Shown here: positions 10,843 through 21,356 of the stretch, in pieces
How the letters are laid out: every line of letters starts with the position of its first letter
Position numbering within the stretch: the first letter of the stretch is position 1
NCBI GenBank assembly: GCA_037176885.1
Contig: JAWWNJ010000078.1
Coordinates: 62,001 to 126,000 of the forward strand
Direction: 5' to 3'
Length of the DNA stretch: 64,000 nt
Origin: Favolaschia claudopus
Lineage: Eukaryota > Basidiomycota > Agaricomycetes > Agaricales > Mycenaceae
Translations under genes and position numbers: made by a program
Notes under the pieces: generated by a model
Told to the model about the DNA's origin: nothing
The model's input: only the letters and a program-made list of their open reading frames with translations
The model's database searches: none

Positions 10843-13514
10843 AGCTTGACACATCTTCGCCGCAGTTGGATGAATTTGCAGTTGTGCACAAGATGTCCTC
10901 CATCCATTGCACTGAATTTTGAGGGTGCGAGGTCGTCTGAACGAGCGAATGTGATTCCATGTTGATTATTATGCGTAGATTAGGGTAGTAGAGACAAGAG
11001 GGAGTCCATAGAGTGAGCTACAAGACGAAGCTCTGAAAATACGGAGGTACTTCCTTATTGAGCGGATATTGCCCAAACGGGAAGCCGTCATCACGGCGAA
11101 CGCTCCAATCATTGATCGCTGTCGCTCCTCAGAGCGGGGGGGGGGGTAACACGTCCATGACTAGGCGGTGAGTCCAGGACCTTACATTCACAGAAAACTG
11201 CAGGATGCTTGGAAAACGCGTTTGGGAGGGTCAACAAAAAAAACATCGAAAAAATGCAATATATTACTTACGTAATATCAAAACACGGAGGAAGTAATGG
11301 TCATGCATACAATTCTACAGCCGTTTTGGAAACAATATACGGGTGTGCTCGTTCGTTTGTGCTTACGTTTGTTGACGATTCTGTCATCGGCAAAGCACTT
11401 TGTGGGGCGTTGCCGTACCACTAGACTGAGGACTCGTCACCAGTCTGCTACGCGCGGCCGACAATTGTGGCAAGCACGTCGGGCGTAGAGATACAAACTG
11501 TCAACTATTTACTAACGCATATTCCATAATTCTGTCTCGTGATGTAAGCAGACTCTAACACAATGACTGAGTGATTGCAACCCAGTCCTGTGGCAATGCC
11601 ACAATGAAGTAGTGGGTAATATTCCCAGGTACTGTAAATCATTCCATCTTAATGGATGCGTAATCTGGCTTCCTGCCGGCCGACACCACCACAGCAAACA
11701 TCCCTTGTTCCCCATCACCCGATCTGAACCCAGACTGATAGAATTCCCTTTTTCGGCACAGTGCAGTGATGTGTCGGTTCTTTTTGGTGGCCCCCATTGA
11801 AACTCCCAGGCAACCTCCACTGGGATAAACCGCGGCCCGGGTGGGCGAAGTCCGAGCAGGTTTGAGTATGACCGCAAATACTGTGATACTGGAATGTGCT
11901 GGCCGCCGGGTGATTGCCTGCTGCGATCCGAGGCTCGGAAGATGGTGGGAGGTGTAACTGTTGATGGAAGTGGGCTGGCAGTGGATCGACGATCACCATT
12001 GCCGGAAAATCGGTGGTGGGGAAGCCGGCGAGTGTCAAAAGTGTTTTCTCGCCGGGGGGTGGGGGGTTCGAACTGCTGCCCAAAAACTCCGCCAGCAGCT
12101 GACGTGTTGAAACGCCGCATCATAGACCACTCCTCCATCATGCCTCAGCGCGCCATCGCGCTCAGCCATCCACGTAACCCTTCCGCCACCCCTTTTTCCG
12201 TCAACCGTCCACCTCTCTCCCGCCGCCACCGACTCGTTCCGGCGTCGCCTAGTTTCCCGACTTCTTATTGTTCCCGCGCCCCCGTTCGCGTCTTCCCCTC
12301 CCTCCGCGTTGGCACATATCGTGCGTCCCCTCCCTCAAACTCCTGTTTGAGCATTCATTTCGACTTGAAGTCTGCTTTCACCCACTCCCTTGGCTCTGGG
12401 TTTTCACGTAGGAATAGAATATCGGAACTAAATATCGGAGGTGCGTTTTCATATTCTTTTTTTCTTTGGTCGTCCCGAATACACTTCTGCCCTCCCCTCC
12501 CTATTCCCACCCACCTCGCATTCTCCCTTTCATCCCTTATCTCTCCCCTACCCCTTACTCGTTCTTTCCGCTGCTCAACCTCGCGCTAACGCAATTAGCA
12601 GAGTGACTTCGTTGATTCCGCTCGACTCCGGCTCTTCCACCACACCAAATTCAACAACCCGCGCTCTATACCGACCTCTCCAACGCTTACCCCCAGCCCT
12701 CCGGCATACCACACCTCTCCCCCAACTCCCGTCGCCCAACCATTGCCTCCAACATCGATGCCCGATGTCTACACTGCCCCCCATTGACAGCCGCCCTCCC
12801 CTTCTGTTCCTTTCGGATCCCCGACCATATTCATGTTACCGGGACCACCTGAAGACGAAACATCGCCTCCCTGACGCTCAAGAACGGCGCCGCCGCTGCG
12901 AACGCACGCAATTAACACACCGCCGTCGCCTCCCACTATCGTTTCCGCGCCCTCAACATGCTCCCCCTCGTTCACCCTGCTGCCCTCGTCTTCAGCGAGT
13001 CTTGAATCCCCTCGACGCAACGAACCTTCCCATTTCCGCGCGTCGTTCGTGCCGCTTCCGTTGATTCATTGTAATGATGATCTGTCTTTCAAGATTAGCG
13101 GATTTAACGTCGTCTCGAAGCTCCAGCCCACCCCCACGTCGCCACGACAAATAACTTCATTGAAATATATGCACGGTATGTCCTTTCTCCTCATTACATT
13201 ACAATCCATTTATTTCCTCCCCGTCACATCGTCCGAAAGTCATCGCCTACGCCATCGCAGTCACCCTATGATCGCAAAACCGCTGGATCGGTTGGATCGC
13301 GCAGAATTTTATCAATTTGAACTTGTAAGTGTTTTCTTTCTCCCCCTTCACACCCCTCGACTCCTTCTAGCCAACAGATCGATCTCCCTAGCACATTCCT
13401 TCCCCTAACTGCGGTAAATTCTTTGTTGCATTTCGCTTATATTCGACTTGTATAGAATACCGCTTTCAATAAATCTAAAGTTTTCCTCGTTCTATGTTGC
13501 GACTCAGGGGATAT
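10843..13514. other. No recognisable gene; C+T-rich tract at 12.15-13.4 kb
   Basis: Open frames at 11512-12141 (minus, 209 codons) and 12441-13064 (plus, Pro/Ser/Arg-rich) carry no recognisable domain. The second lies in a strongly pyrimidine-rich stretch, so its length may reflect composition. An 11-G run sits near 11138-11148. A segment near 11078-11133 resembles, in inverse orientation, 9780-9832. Confidence 0.35.
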
Positions 13515-13516
13515 TA

Positions 13517-13750
13517 CTGTACTATTTCGACCATAGATTCAAGTAACACGTCACATCGACCTTTGAATTGAAGCTATTTAATTTTCGTAACACGTCACAA
13601 GGCAATTTTGGCCCATTTTCCCATCAAAATTGATCGGCAAAATGCGAAAAACCGCCCAAAAAGGGAATTTCATCAAAGTTGAATCATCAGAAAGTTGAAT
13701 CTAAACAATAACATGTCACACCCGGTGAATCTATGGTCGAAATAGTACAG
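13517..13750. mobile_element. Mariner-type MITE, internal-deletion derivative of the 48732-52878 element
   Basis: The 234-bp element is flanked by TA (13515-13516 and 13751-13752) and has TIRs CTGTACTATTTCGACCATAG. Its first 50 bp match the left tip of the 4.1-kb mariner element, ending at CATCGACCTTTGA. The remaining about 185 bp match the right tip of that element from ATTGAAGCTATTTAATTTTC onward, with two small indels. The join falls at a shared GA. So the MITE equals both tips of the parent with about 3.9 kb deleted. It is non-coding. Confidence 0.9.
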
Positions 13751-13983
13751 TAGCGTGCTGATTGCACCCTCGGCCAGCGATCGAAAAGCCATCAAGTTTT
13801 CCATGGACATACCTGTCTCTGCTCCTCGCTGAGATGAGCTCCCTCTAGTTCTTCCGGGAGTTGCGGGAAGAATTTCAGCTGACCCTTCACTTTTCTTCCT
13901 CGCAACGTATGTGCCATATATATTTCTTGCTTCATTGATTTTGAAATCGATTCTAGCTTTGAATTCCAACCTCTGGCCCGACC

Positions 13984-15236
13984 GTGTTCGCCGAGTTCGT
14001 ACTCGGGTACGCTGATCTCATGTTCTTGCTTCAAAGACCAGCTAACTTGAATTCGGTGATGCGGCAAAGCTCGGTACAGGCGGAGGCAAGGTTAAAGCTG
14101 ATGAGTGGCGCAACACGGTTCTGGTCTACCCCGTGGCTCTGTTTGAAGCATGGCGCATTGGAGAATCTCTTCCGGACGAAGATGCCCCCTTACCAAAAGC
14201 TCGGTCAAAAGTGAAGGCTAAAGAAGCTCACACCGCTGAACTCTTCAAAAAGCGACGGAAAAAACATGCTGCTCGCCAAGAAATTCCAGAAACTTACTTC
14301 GGGGCGATAGAAGACACAGGTGCGAGCCGCAGCTACGCTGACCATTACTTGAATGTCCTCTCGTCCATTTTTAAGGTGACCGGCGTTAGAATTCGGATTA
14401 TGTAATCACGTTTCCGCCCTTTTACATGGTATCTAGAGCTCAAATTTGTTCTGGAGCGTTTATATAGGGAGTTAGGAGTCTATTCGGCGCTTGAAACCAG
14501 CCAGAATTATGACAAGGTGCTGCGGAAAGTGGTTGAAAAAATGTGTTACCATTCTGTACAGGTGTCACAAGGCAGAGCAAGGGCTCGGTGCGTAGACCCA
14601 GAAGATGCATTTTACTGCGATTTTTTTTCTAGGGAGGTAGATATGTCCTTATAGATTGTCTCTAGCCAAAATGATAGTGTATATGCGCCTGAGGGAGGGC
14701 GGAATGAGAAAAGTGAACGAAATTGACGTAAGAAACACAGCCACAAAGATTATATAATAAGATTCTACCTATGACATGCCCATGAACTTAAAAACAGACT
14801 TTAACACATCGAGGTACGAGATCATACGTGTTAAAGTCTGGCTATGAGAGACTAAATGTCCTCCGATTCTGTACGGGAAGTCGAGTTAAGTATTGTCACG
14901 CGCAGCATCTCGCCGAATGAGGCCTCTCGTGCGCGCACATTCTTCTGCGATGCATTTTCCTCTTGGACGCGCATGAACTGTCCTCTCACTCCAAATTTCC
15001 ACCTCGCCACCCACACCGATCTTTTTATCTGGGCCTCTGGACCTGGCTACGCGTGGTGGGTTTTCCCATTTGAACGACATCTCGGACGGCTTGGGCGCTA
15101 CAAGACGAATGGACATTCTGGTGGTGAATTAGAAGCAACGATGATGCGCTCCTGGTGGAAGAGCATCTACGCTCAAGATCTGGTGTTTTTTCTTGTCATC
15201 TATGGTGCCCTCCACTTAGTCACCACCAATTTGTGA
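13984..15236 (+). pseudogene. Fragmented transposon-related gene (DUF4218-like C-terminal region, tentative)
   Basis: At about 14047-14380 the plus strand encodes FGDAAKLGTGGGKVKADEWR followed by a Lys-rich segment. From 14856 to 15236 it encodes a block with MNCPLTPNFHLATH, then GPGYAWWVFPFERHLGRL, then KTNGHSGGELEATMMRSWW. From memory this His-rich, FPFER, NGH..GELE pattern resembles the DUF4218-type region found in fungal CACTA/Tnp2-related proteins. The two parts are separated by about 470 bp in which a stop-rich frame and possible insertion occur. An alternative is a host-like agaricomycete family of unknown function. It is decayed, with no intact start. Confidence 0.5.
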
Positions 15237-18200
15237 CAACCGTTACTACTCGGGCGGGAACCTATTTTTTATTCCTCTTGGGAAAACACTCAGTTTCACG
15301 CAAGGAATCTTTTGGCAAGACAGAATTTTTATAGCGACAAAATTGAGCGAGTTATAAAACTTCTGACCCCCCAAATTGGGACTGTCCCTCCGAATATGTC
15401 CCTACTGGTCAAAACTCTCTGCGACACGTTGTGGGATACGTCTGTGAGACTTGTATACCTTGCTACATGAGACAAGCACATACAGAGGTCACATTCCTGC
15501 CTCTTGCCGGGTTCAGGTTCGTTTCCAGTTGAGATGATCAATGCAGCCCGAGTTTCGGCTGGAGCTGAATGAATATAAGTGCGAACGTTGACCGGAAACG
15601 TCAGACCCTGTGGAAAGATGCGAGAGCTCGAGGTTCGGCCAAGCCCACGGGCTAATCGGTCCTCCTGTTCCGCCACGGCGACAGAGATGCCAAAATAGGG
15701 CAGTCCATCGGGGGCGACGCTTTTTTTGGCCGGGACTAGCTCACAGTCGGTCTAGAGTAGGGAAGCCAAGGTCGGTAGTCGTGTTAGATGAACTCGGAAA
15801 AGCACCTTCTCGATTGTGATTGATTGGCCGTCTGGAAGCTTATTGTCGGCGCTGGCCTGCGGTTCGTCGCGCTGCATGAACAGGTCTGTTCGGGAGACAC
15901 TGCCAGGGTTGTGAGGGAAGGACAAGTTGTACACGTGACTGGTACGTGTTTGGCGCCACACCGCCACTCTCCAACGAGGTCACCGACCTATTTCCCATGC
16001 TGGGAACTGCTCCGGTCTGCTAATTCCTGCTGACCTGCTGCCAGCAGATATCAGCATCTTTTTTTGGACTGGAGCAGGTTCAAAACCTGCTGACGACTGC
16101 TGGGATTGGGCATGAGTATACTCGGTGTGACCAAAAGTAACCGGAATCGGAAATTGCGCGTTTTCAACCAGATTTTGTGGGTGACTGCATGGTTTTCCGC
16201 CGCTAAAGATGAACTATGACTTTCGTCCGGCATTCTTATTGTCTGCCCCACTGACTCAAGAGCGGGCTCGAGGTAGGTGTTTCCCTTCGAGTTGAACTAA
16301 CCTCCAGCTAAACTTAACTTCCTTACCTGTACATTTTACGATGCTCTCGCTCTAGAAAGCGATGAACTACGATTTTCTTCCCACACCGTGATTACGTGCT
16401 ATTGCGTTGAATCCGCAGATTCGCAAATCCGCATCAACTTGAACTGGTGTGAGTATTATTGCGTTGAATGCTCAAATCCGCATCCACTTTAACTGGTGTG
16501 AGTATTACTATACTTAAATCGACTGCCTCCTCTTCGAATTCCTTCAAGTTCCTTCACAATTTCTGCTCTCTGAATACCCCTCCATCTCGGTTCACCGAAC
16601 TCTATGTTCGTGCTTACTTTTGCCCCCGATTCCGAGATTGCGTTTTCGTTTATCCGACTTTGGCCTGATCTACATAAGTACGCTTCGCAGTCAGTCTCCC
16701 ATCAAAACCTGTCGACACCAACGTACGACAATCCACGTCGCTTCGACTTTGATTTGTGACGAGGTTCCCTGATGCTACCAGGACCATTGAGTCATTGACA
16801 TCAATTTGGCTCGCATTATTACTCCCATTGTGGCTCAATTCCTCCAATGCCTGGTGATCCCGCCATTCAATGTTCAGCAGTTTTCTAAATACCTGATGGG
16901 TGGCTTGCTGGGTCGATTCATCTTCGACCTACCCTGCTTTCCGATCTAAATTTATGAATATTGATTCAGGCTTCACATTGGGGCATACTGCTCGGACTCT
17001 CGTCTTTTGTTCTATGCATTCTTTCTCCTACATAACAATACTGTTAGCGCCTCTACTTGCGCTTACAACAGTCTGTTAAAATTTTTATTATGACCTGCAG
17101 GCAGCCATTTGAGTTCTAGTATTCTTGGCAACCATATTCTTTGCCGATCTTTGAAGACGGAACGGAGAGGAATAATTCTCTCAATCAACCATGCTCGATA
17201 GTCTCCTCATTCATCGGAGTTTCTGACCTCACCTTATCGCTACATTCATCGAATTTCTCTGTCGAATTGCACTTCTGCATGGTACATATTCACATTATTC
17301 ACTAATTTGTCGGATAATTGTGCTAGTATGCATGCCCACCTTTACTTTCCAACTTCGGTTGGGTTTCGATCTTCTTCACCTTTGAGTCGCTACTTTACTC
17401 GAGCCGACTTCACTCATGCTCAATTATGTGGTCCATACTCTACATGGCGGCTCTGCCGACTTTATCCAATGTGTTGCATGCCCTACGATATATTGCTTCA
17501 TGGCTTTACTATTATTGACTTGGGGTTTTACTAATGACTCTGTTTCAGTCCGAGATCGAGTTCTTAAATTTTCGGTTATATTTATTTCACGTTGGATTCC
17601 ATGCACCTCGTAGGAACCTCTGGCAAGTCATCGCACTCGGAGACAAAATATTTGTGTCTGCAGGTGTCTATGATATAATTCTCGTACTGTTTCTATATTC
17701 AAGCTACCGCGAAAAGGCGGACCCTCATACCAAAGGTCTACTTTCTACCCTACACCTAACAGTTCCTTCTATTGGCTTCCGTGGCGTAGCAGTTTCTGGC
17801 TTCCTTGGAAAAGCTGCTCTGAGCCGCACCGGCAAATTTGTAAAAGTCGGGGATTCTTCGAGGCCTTATCCTGAACTCTTGACGATGTTTCCGATTCCCG
17901 ATCTGTCAACTCCTACTGACACCCACCCCGATTTACGTGTTCTCCCATTATTATTGCACAGGTCAAGGTTTCCTCGATGCATTTCGAATTTGTGTGGGCC
18001 GCTATATCAGGCTATATCTTCGTTTTGAACCCACTGTTATTGTCATAGCTTGGTCTTACAATCCCTCTCCTCTTACCCTTTTCCTGCCGCCGGCGATGGA
18101 GGATATCAAACGTTTGGAGCTGGATAACAGCCACAAGTTGATTCTTCTGATATAAGTACAACTTATTTTCTCTACGATAACGCCACATTTATTTTGGCTT

Positions 18201-18695
18201 GAACTCGGGGCTCGACTCGACAACTCCTACACTTTCTGCTATCTACTTTGCGTTGCCAGTACTGCGACGACTCACTGACAACGTCAACATCAATGATTTG
18301 CACTCTTGACCTCTCCGAGTCTTTGATCATACCTAAAATTATTCGCCATTGGCCTAATTCTCTTTTATCTCACCTTGTTTTATAGCGGTGATCCGCTTCC
18401 ATTCACAATTCCTGATTTTAATTGCGGTATGTACTTCATGCTACGTCAACATTGTAATTTCCCACCAGAGCTCAAAATTTTCAGCATTTCGAGCTATGGA
18501 ATTTCATCAGCCGCCTTCTTCTGGGTTAGCCGTGGTCTCTGGAGATGCCTCGTCTGGCGTCTTTTTCTCTTGGGTGCCTTCTCGTGCATCTCTTTGCCCA
18601 CGACCTGGAGATCAGCCGGGTAGATTTCCGTCGGCTGTCTTCTCCTCACCCAGACCGAACTACGGCTGCCCTGACTCTGATAAATATTCCTAGAC
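15237..18695. other. No recognisable gene
   Basis: Short open frames only. Some GT..AG intervals of intron size near 18427-18470 suggest remnants of spliced coding sequence on the plus strand (a frame ending at 18691-18693), but no domain is seen. A GCTGCTGG-rich imperfect inverted repeat lies near 16000-16115. Confidence 0.35.
16402..16507 (+). repeat. Two tandem copies of a 50-57 bp unit
   Basis: TTGCGTTGAAT..CAAATCCGCATC followed by AACTGGTGTGAGTATTA occurs at 16402-16458 and again at 16459-16507, with a short indel between copies. Confidence 0.7.
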
Positions 18696-19977
18696 AATGA
18701 AGCGACAGTCACAAGTGCGTTTCCGTTCGGCCCACATCAACCGTTCGGCCCACATCCGGCTCAACCCGTCCGCAACTGGATTCTCGACACCCGGCCGATG
18801 GCGAATGTCGATGGTGTTACGGGCCAGGATGGCCTCTTTCCAGCGGCTGTGGTGCGAGTTGAGCTTCTCGCGCATGAGCGTGTCCCGAAGGGCTTGACAG
18901 TCGGTCTCGATTTCGATGGGTGATCCGTATATATATGGCTCGAATTCATCCAACGAGAACTTGAGCGCTGCGAACTCCAACAAGAATGGCTCGTACTTAG
19001 CTTCGCTGAGAGAGGTACGTTTCGAGCAGTAAGCAATCGGGTGCCAACGCATAACCTCTTTACCGTTCTTGTCGGTACGAGGGAACTGCTGGGCAAGGAA
19101 TCCGGCAAATCCCTCCTCGAGCCGTCCGTCGTAACACGGAATGGCCGTCCGTCGTACTGCGGGGCTTTGAGAATCGGTTCCTGCGAGAGTAAGCACTTCA
19201 GCGTCACAAACGCCTTCTGTTGATCCTCGCCCCATTTGTGTTTCAAAGACGCTGCCTTGAGCGCGCGTTTGTAGGCGCCCTTCCGTACTCTCCAATTCGA
19301 GCTCGGGGATGGCACCTCCACGTTCTGCGTCAAGTCCGTGAGCGGTGCCGCGATGCGCGCATAGTCGGGGATCATCCGGCGGAAATAATTGGTGAGGCCC
19401 AGGAATCCCATCAGCTCCGCTACGCTTTCCGGTACCGGCCAGTCCACAACGGCGCCAACGTTGTCTAGATTTGGCTTGAGGCCGTTGGGTCCAACCATTG
19501 CTCCAGCAAAAAAGGACTTCCGTGAAGAAGAGTTTGGTCTTCGACGGCGACAGCGAAAGACTCTTCTCCCGGCAGCGCTGGAAAAATTTCCTGAGATTCG
19601 CTAATTTCGTCTCAAAAACGTCACCTGGTAGGCATATGTCATCCATCCAGTTGACCAGTTCGCGTCCGATCATATCCTCCAACGCCGCCGCTACCATCTC
19701 GCAGAATGTGGTGGGTGCTCCAGTCAAGCCAAACGGCATACGAAGGTAGACAAAGTATCCGCGCCCTTCAACGTACAATGCCGTGTACGGGACTGTCTCG
19801 TCGTCGAGAGGGACTGCATAGTACCCCGCTGCAAAGTCGATCACGCTCGCCCAACGGTGCCCCGCCGCAAACTGGTGTTTGAGGTTCAGATCCCCGTGCG
19901 GAAATGGTGGAATTTGTGAAGCCTTGTTCACGGCGGTGAAGGCGTGACAGACGCGCCACTTTGTCTGAACGGGTTTG
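18696..19977 (-). pseudogene. Ty3/gypsy reverse transcriptase and RNase H
   Basis: The RT is evident from KWRVCHAFTAVNKASQIPPF, FAAGYYAVPLDD, LRMPFGLTGAPTTFCEM and NWMDDICLPGD (the YxDD-equivalent box reads WMDD). A frameshift near 19500 moves the thumb region (DNVGAVVDWPVPESVAELMG, FLGLTNYFRRMIPDYARI) into a second frame. Another shift near 19110 returns to RNase H (HPIAYCSKRTS, IETDCQALRDTL, RHRPGVENPVADGLSRMW). The RT begins across the insertion junction at 19977/21357. Length and motif order fit a standard gypsy RT-RH. The tether/integrase part is lost. Confidence 0.92.
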
Positions 19978-20163
19978 TGTTGTGATTCGGCTGTTTCACA
20001 ATAGCTTGGGCACTCGACTGTTAGGTCTTGGGTTATAATCCACTGGAGCTTTAGGCTTCAGTGGTCCTGTATTTATACTACTGAATATTATCTAGAACTA
20101 TCTACAGTCCGGGAGAATGATCCGTAAGCCGCTCGGCTATACTTCGGGCTCACAAATCCAACA
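19978..20163 (-). repeat. 3' LTR of the gag-only copia element
   Basis: 186 bp, identical to 21171-21356; TG..CA ends; adjacent to GTTTG on its outer side and to the polypurine tract on its inner side. Confidence 0.95.
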
Positions 20164-20305
20164 CTCCCCCTTGAGCCTGAAAGTATACAGCAAATAATAT
20201 CTAAACTAGTTCTCCAGATCCGCTGGTAACGAGCACTCAGCTTTGCCAAATCAAAACTCTGGCCACTCCCCCTGGAGCCGTTCCGTTACCCAGCCCGGCG
20301 TGATC

Positions 20306-21116
20306 CTAAAATGCGTACCCGCTGCTTTCCGTCGCCATGTGCGCCTTCCCAGCGTCACGGTCCTGTCCCGATGGACAATTCTTCGCGATATGCCCTTTCT
20401 GATGGCATTTAAAGCAGGTAACCGAGAACTTCTTCTTCCGGTATGCTACCAACGCGGTTCCCCTATCATGCGGAGGTCCGCCACGCCTCTTTTCTTCATC
20501 CAACAGCGCGCCGGTTACATCCGCGACGGTTAGTTCGGCGGACGATGCTGTCAATGTCGAGGCTATGCTTCCCCATTCCGAGGACAAGTTGTAGATCATC
20601 ACGTCCACCTCATCACGAGCGTCAATCTTGACACCGATTGCTCGCAATGCCGAGGCCAGCCGCCCAATGCCGGATATGTAATCTTGAATCGGCTTTAGGG
20701 CATTGTGATCAAATGTGTAGAAGTCGCGTTTAAGCGCGATACGGCTCGGTCGGGAGTCTTTCTCGTAGATCTCCGCCAACTTTGCCCACGCTTCAACGCC
20801 ATCTGTACAATCCGCAATGTGCTGGTATTGGGACGGATCAATCGTCAGTCCGATGATGGTGAGAATCTCTTCGGACTCCTTGGCCTTCTGCCGCCTTAGC
20901 TCGCTGTCTACGGGTACTCGTTCCCGCAGAGGTATCTCCTTCTGAGCTAACTGTGTCCGGGTCTGCCCGCTTGTCGATCCAATCCTGAATTATGCTCCAA
21001 AGGCCGGCACGGCGCAACACCATGGAAATTGCAAATTTCCAGCTGCCGTGATTGCCACTGCCTGTGAGCTTCGGCACGGAGGAAAGAAGATTGTTGACGT
21101 TAACGGATGTCGACAT
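20306..21116 (-). CDS. Copia-type Gag with zinc knuckle (one frameshift)
   Basis: The ATG at 21116-21114 opens MSTSVNVNNLLSSVPKL, then LTGSGNHGSWKFAISMVLRR, the N-terminal pattern of Ty1/copia gag. A second frame continues with IADCTDGVEAWAKLAEIYEK and FDHNALKPIQDYISGIGRLA, then the knuckle CFKCHQKGHIAKNC (CX2CX4HX4C) and a TAG at 20308-20306. The two parts are joined by a single 1-nt shift somewhere in about 20925-20955. This could be a real mutation, a programmed shift or a sequence error. Total length would be about 270 residues, a normal copia gag without pol. The intact knuckle suggests the protein could still package RNA. Confidence 0.88.
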
Positions 21117-21170
21117 GATCAATGATGCGGGTGATGGGAAGAGGACGCGGTGAAACCAAGTAGTGGATTA

Positions 21171-21356
21171 TGTTGTGATTCGGCTGTTTCACAATAGCTT
21201 GGGCACTCGACTGTTAGGTCTTGGGTTATAATCCACTGGAGCTTTAGGCTTCAGTGGTCCTGTATTTATACTACTGAATATTATCTAGAACTATCTACAG
21301 TCCGGGAGAATGATCCGTAAGCCGCTCGGCTATACTTCGGGCTCACAAATCCAACA
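21171..21356 (-). repeat. 5' LTR of the gag-only copia element
   Basis: 186 bp, identical to 19978-20163; followed on the element strand by TAATCCACTACTTGGTTTC, where a primer-binding site would be expected. I could not match this to a specific tRNA. The second GTTTG lies just outside. Confidence 0.95.

Larger units (their letters stand above)
19978..21356 (-). mobile_element. Young non-autonomous Ty1/copia-type LTR element encoding gag only
   Basis: Two identical 186-bp LTRs (19978-20163, 21171-21356) bound a 1379-bp element flanked by the 5-bp duplication GTTTG (19973-19977, 21357-21361). On the minus strand the LTR runs TGTTGGATTTGTG..CACAACA. AAGGGGGAG (20164-20172) sits directly before the 3' LTR as polypurine tract. 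The inner 1007 bp hold a gag frame and nothing of protease, integrase, RT or RNase H. Zero LTR divergence implies recent insertion. Reverse transcription and integration must therefore have been supplied by another copia element. It is a gag-only or TRIM/LARD-like derivative. Confidence 0.95.

Noticed and set aside
11512..12141. 209-codon minus-strand frame
   Set aside because: No recognisable motif, no supporting context and no partner elsewhere; left as unassigned.
12441..13064. 207-codon plus-strand frame
   Set aside because: It lies in a pyrimidine-rich tract, with no domain and a low-complexity Pro/Ser/Arg product; not supported as a gene.
16000..16115. GCTGCTGG-rich inverted repeat as a MITE
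   Set aside because: Arms pair only loosely and no target duplication is visible.
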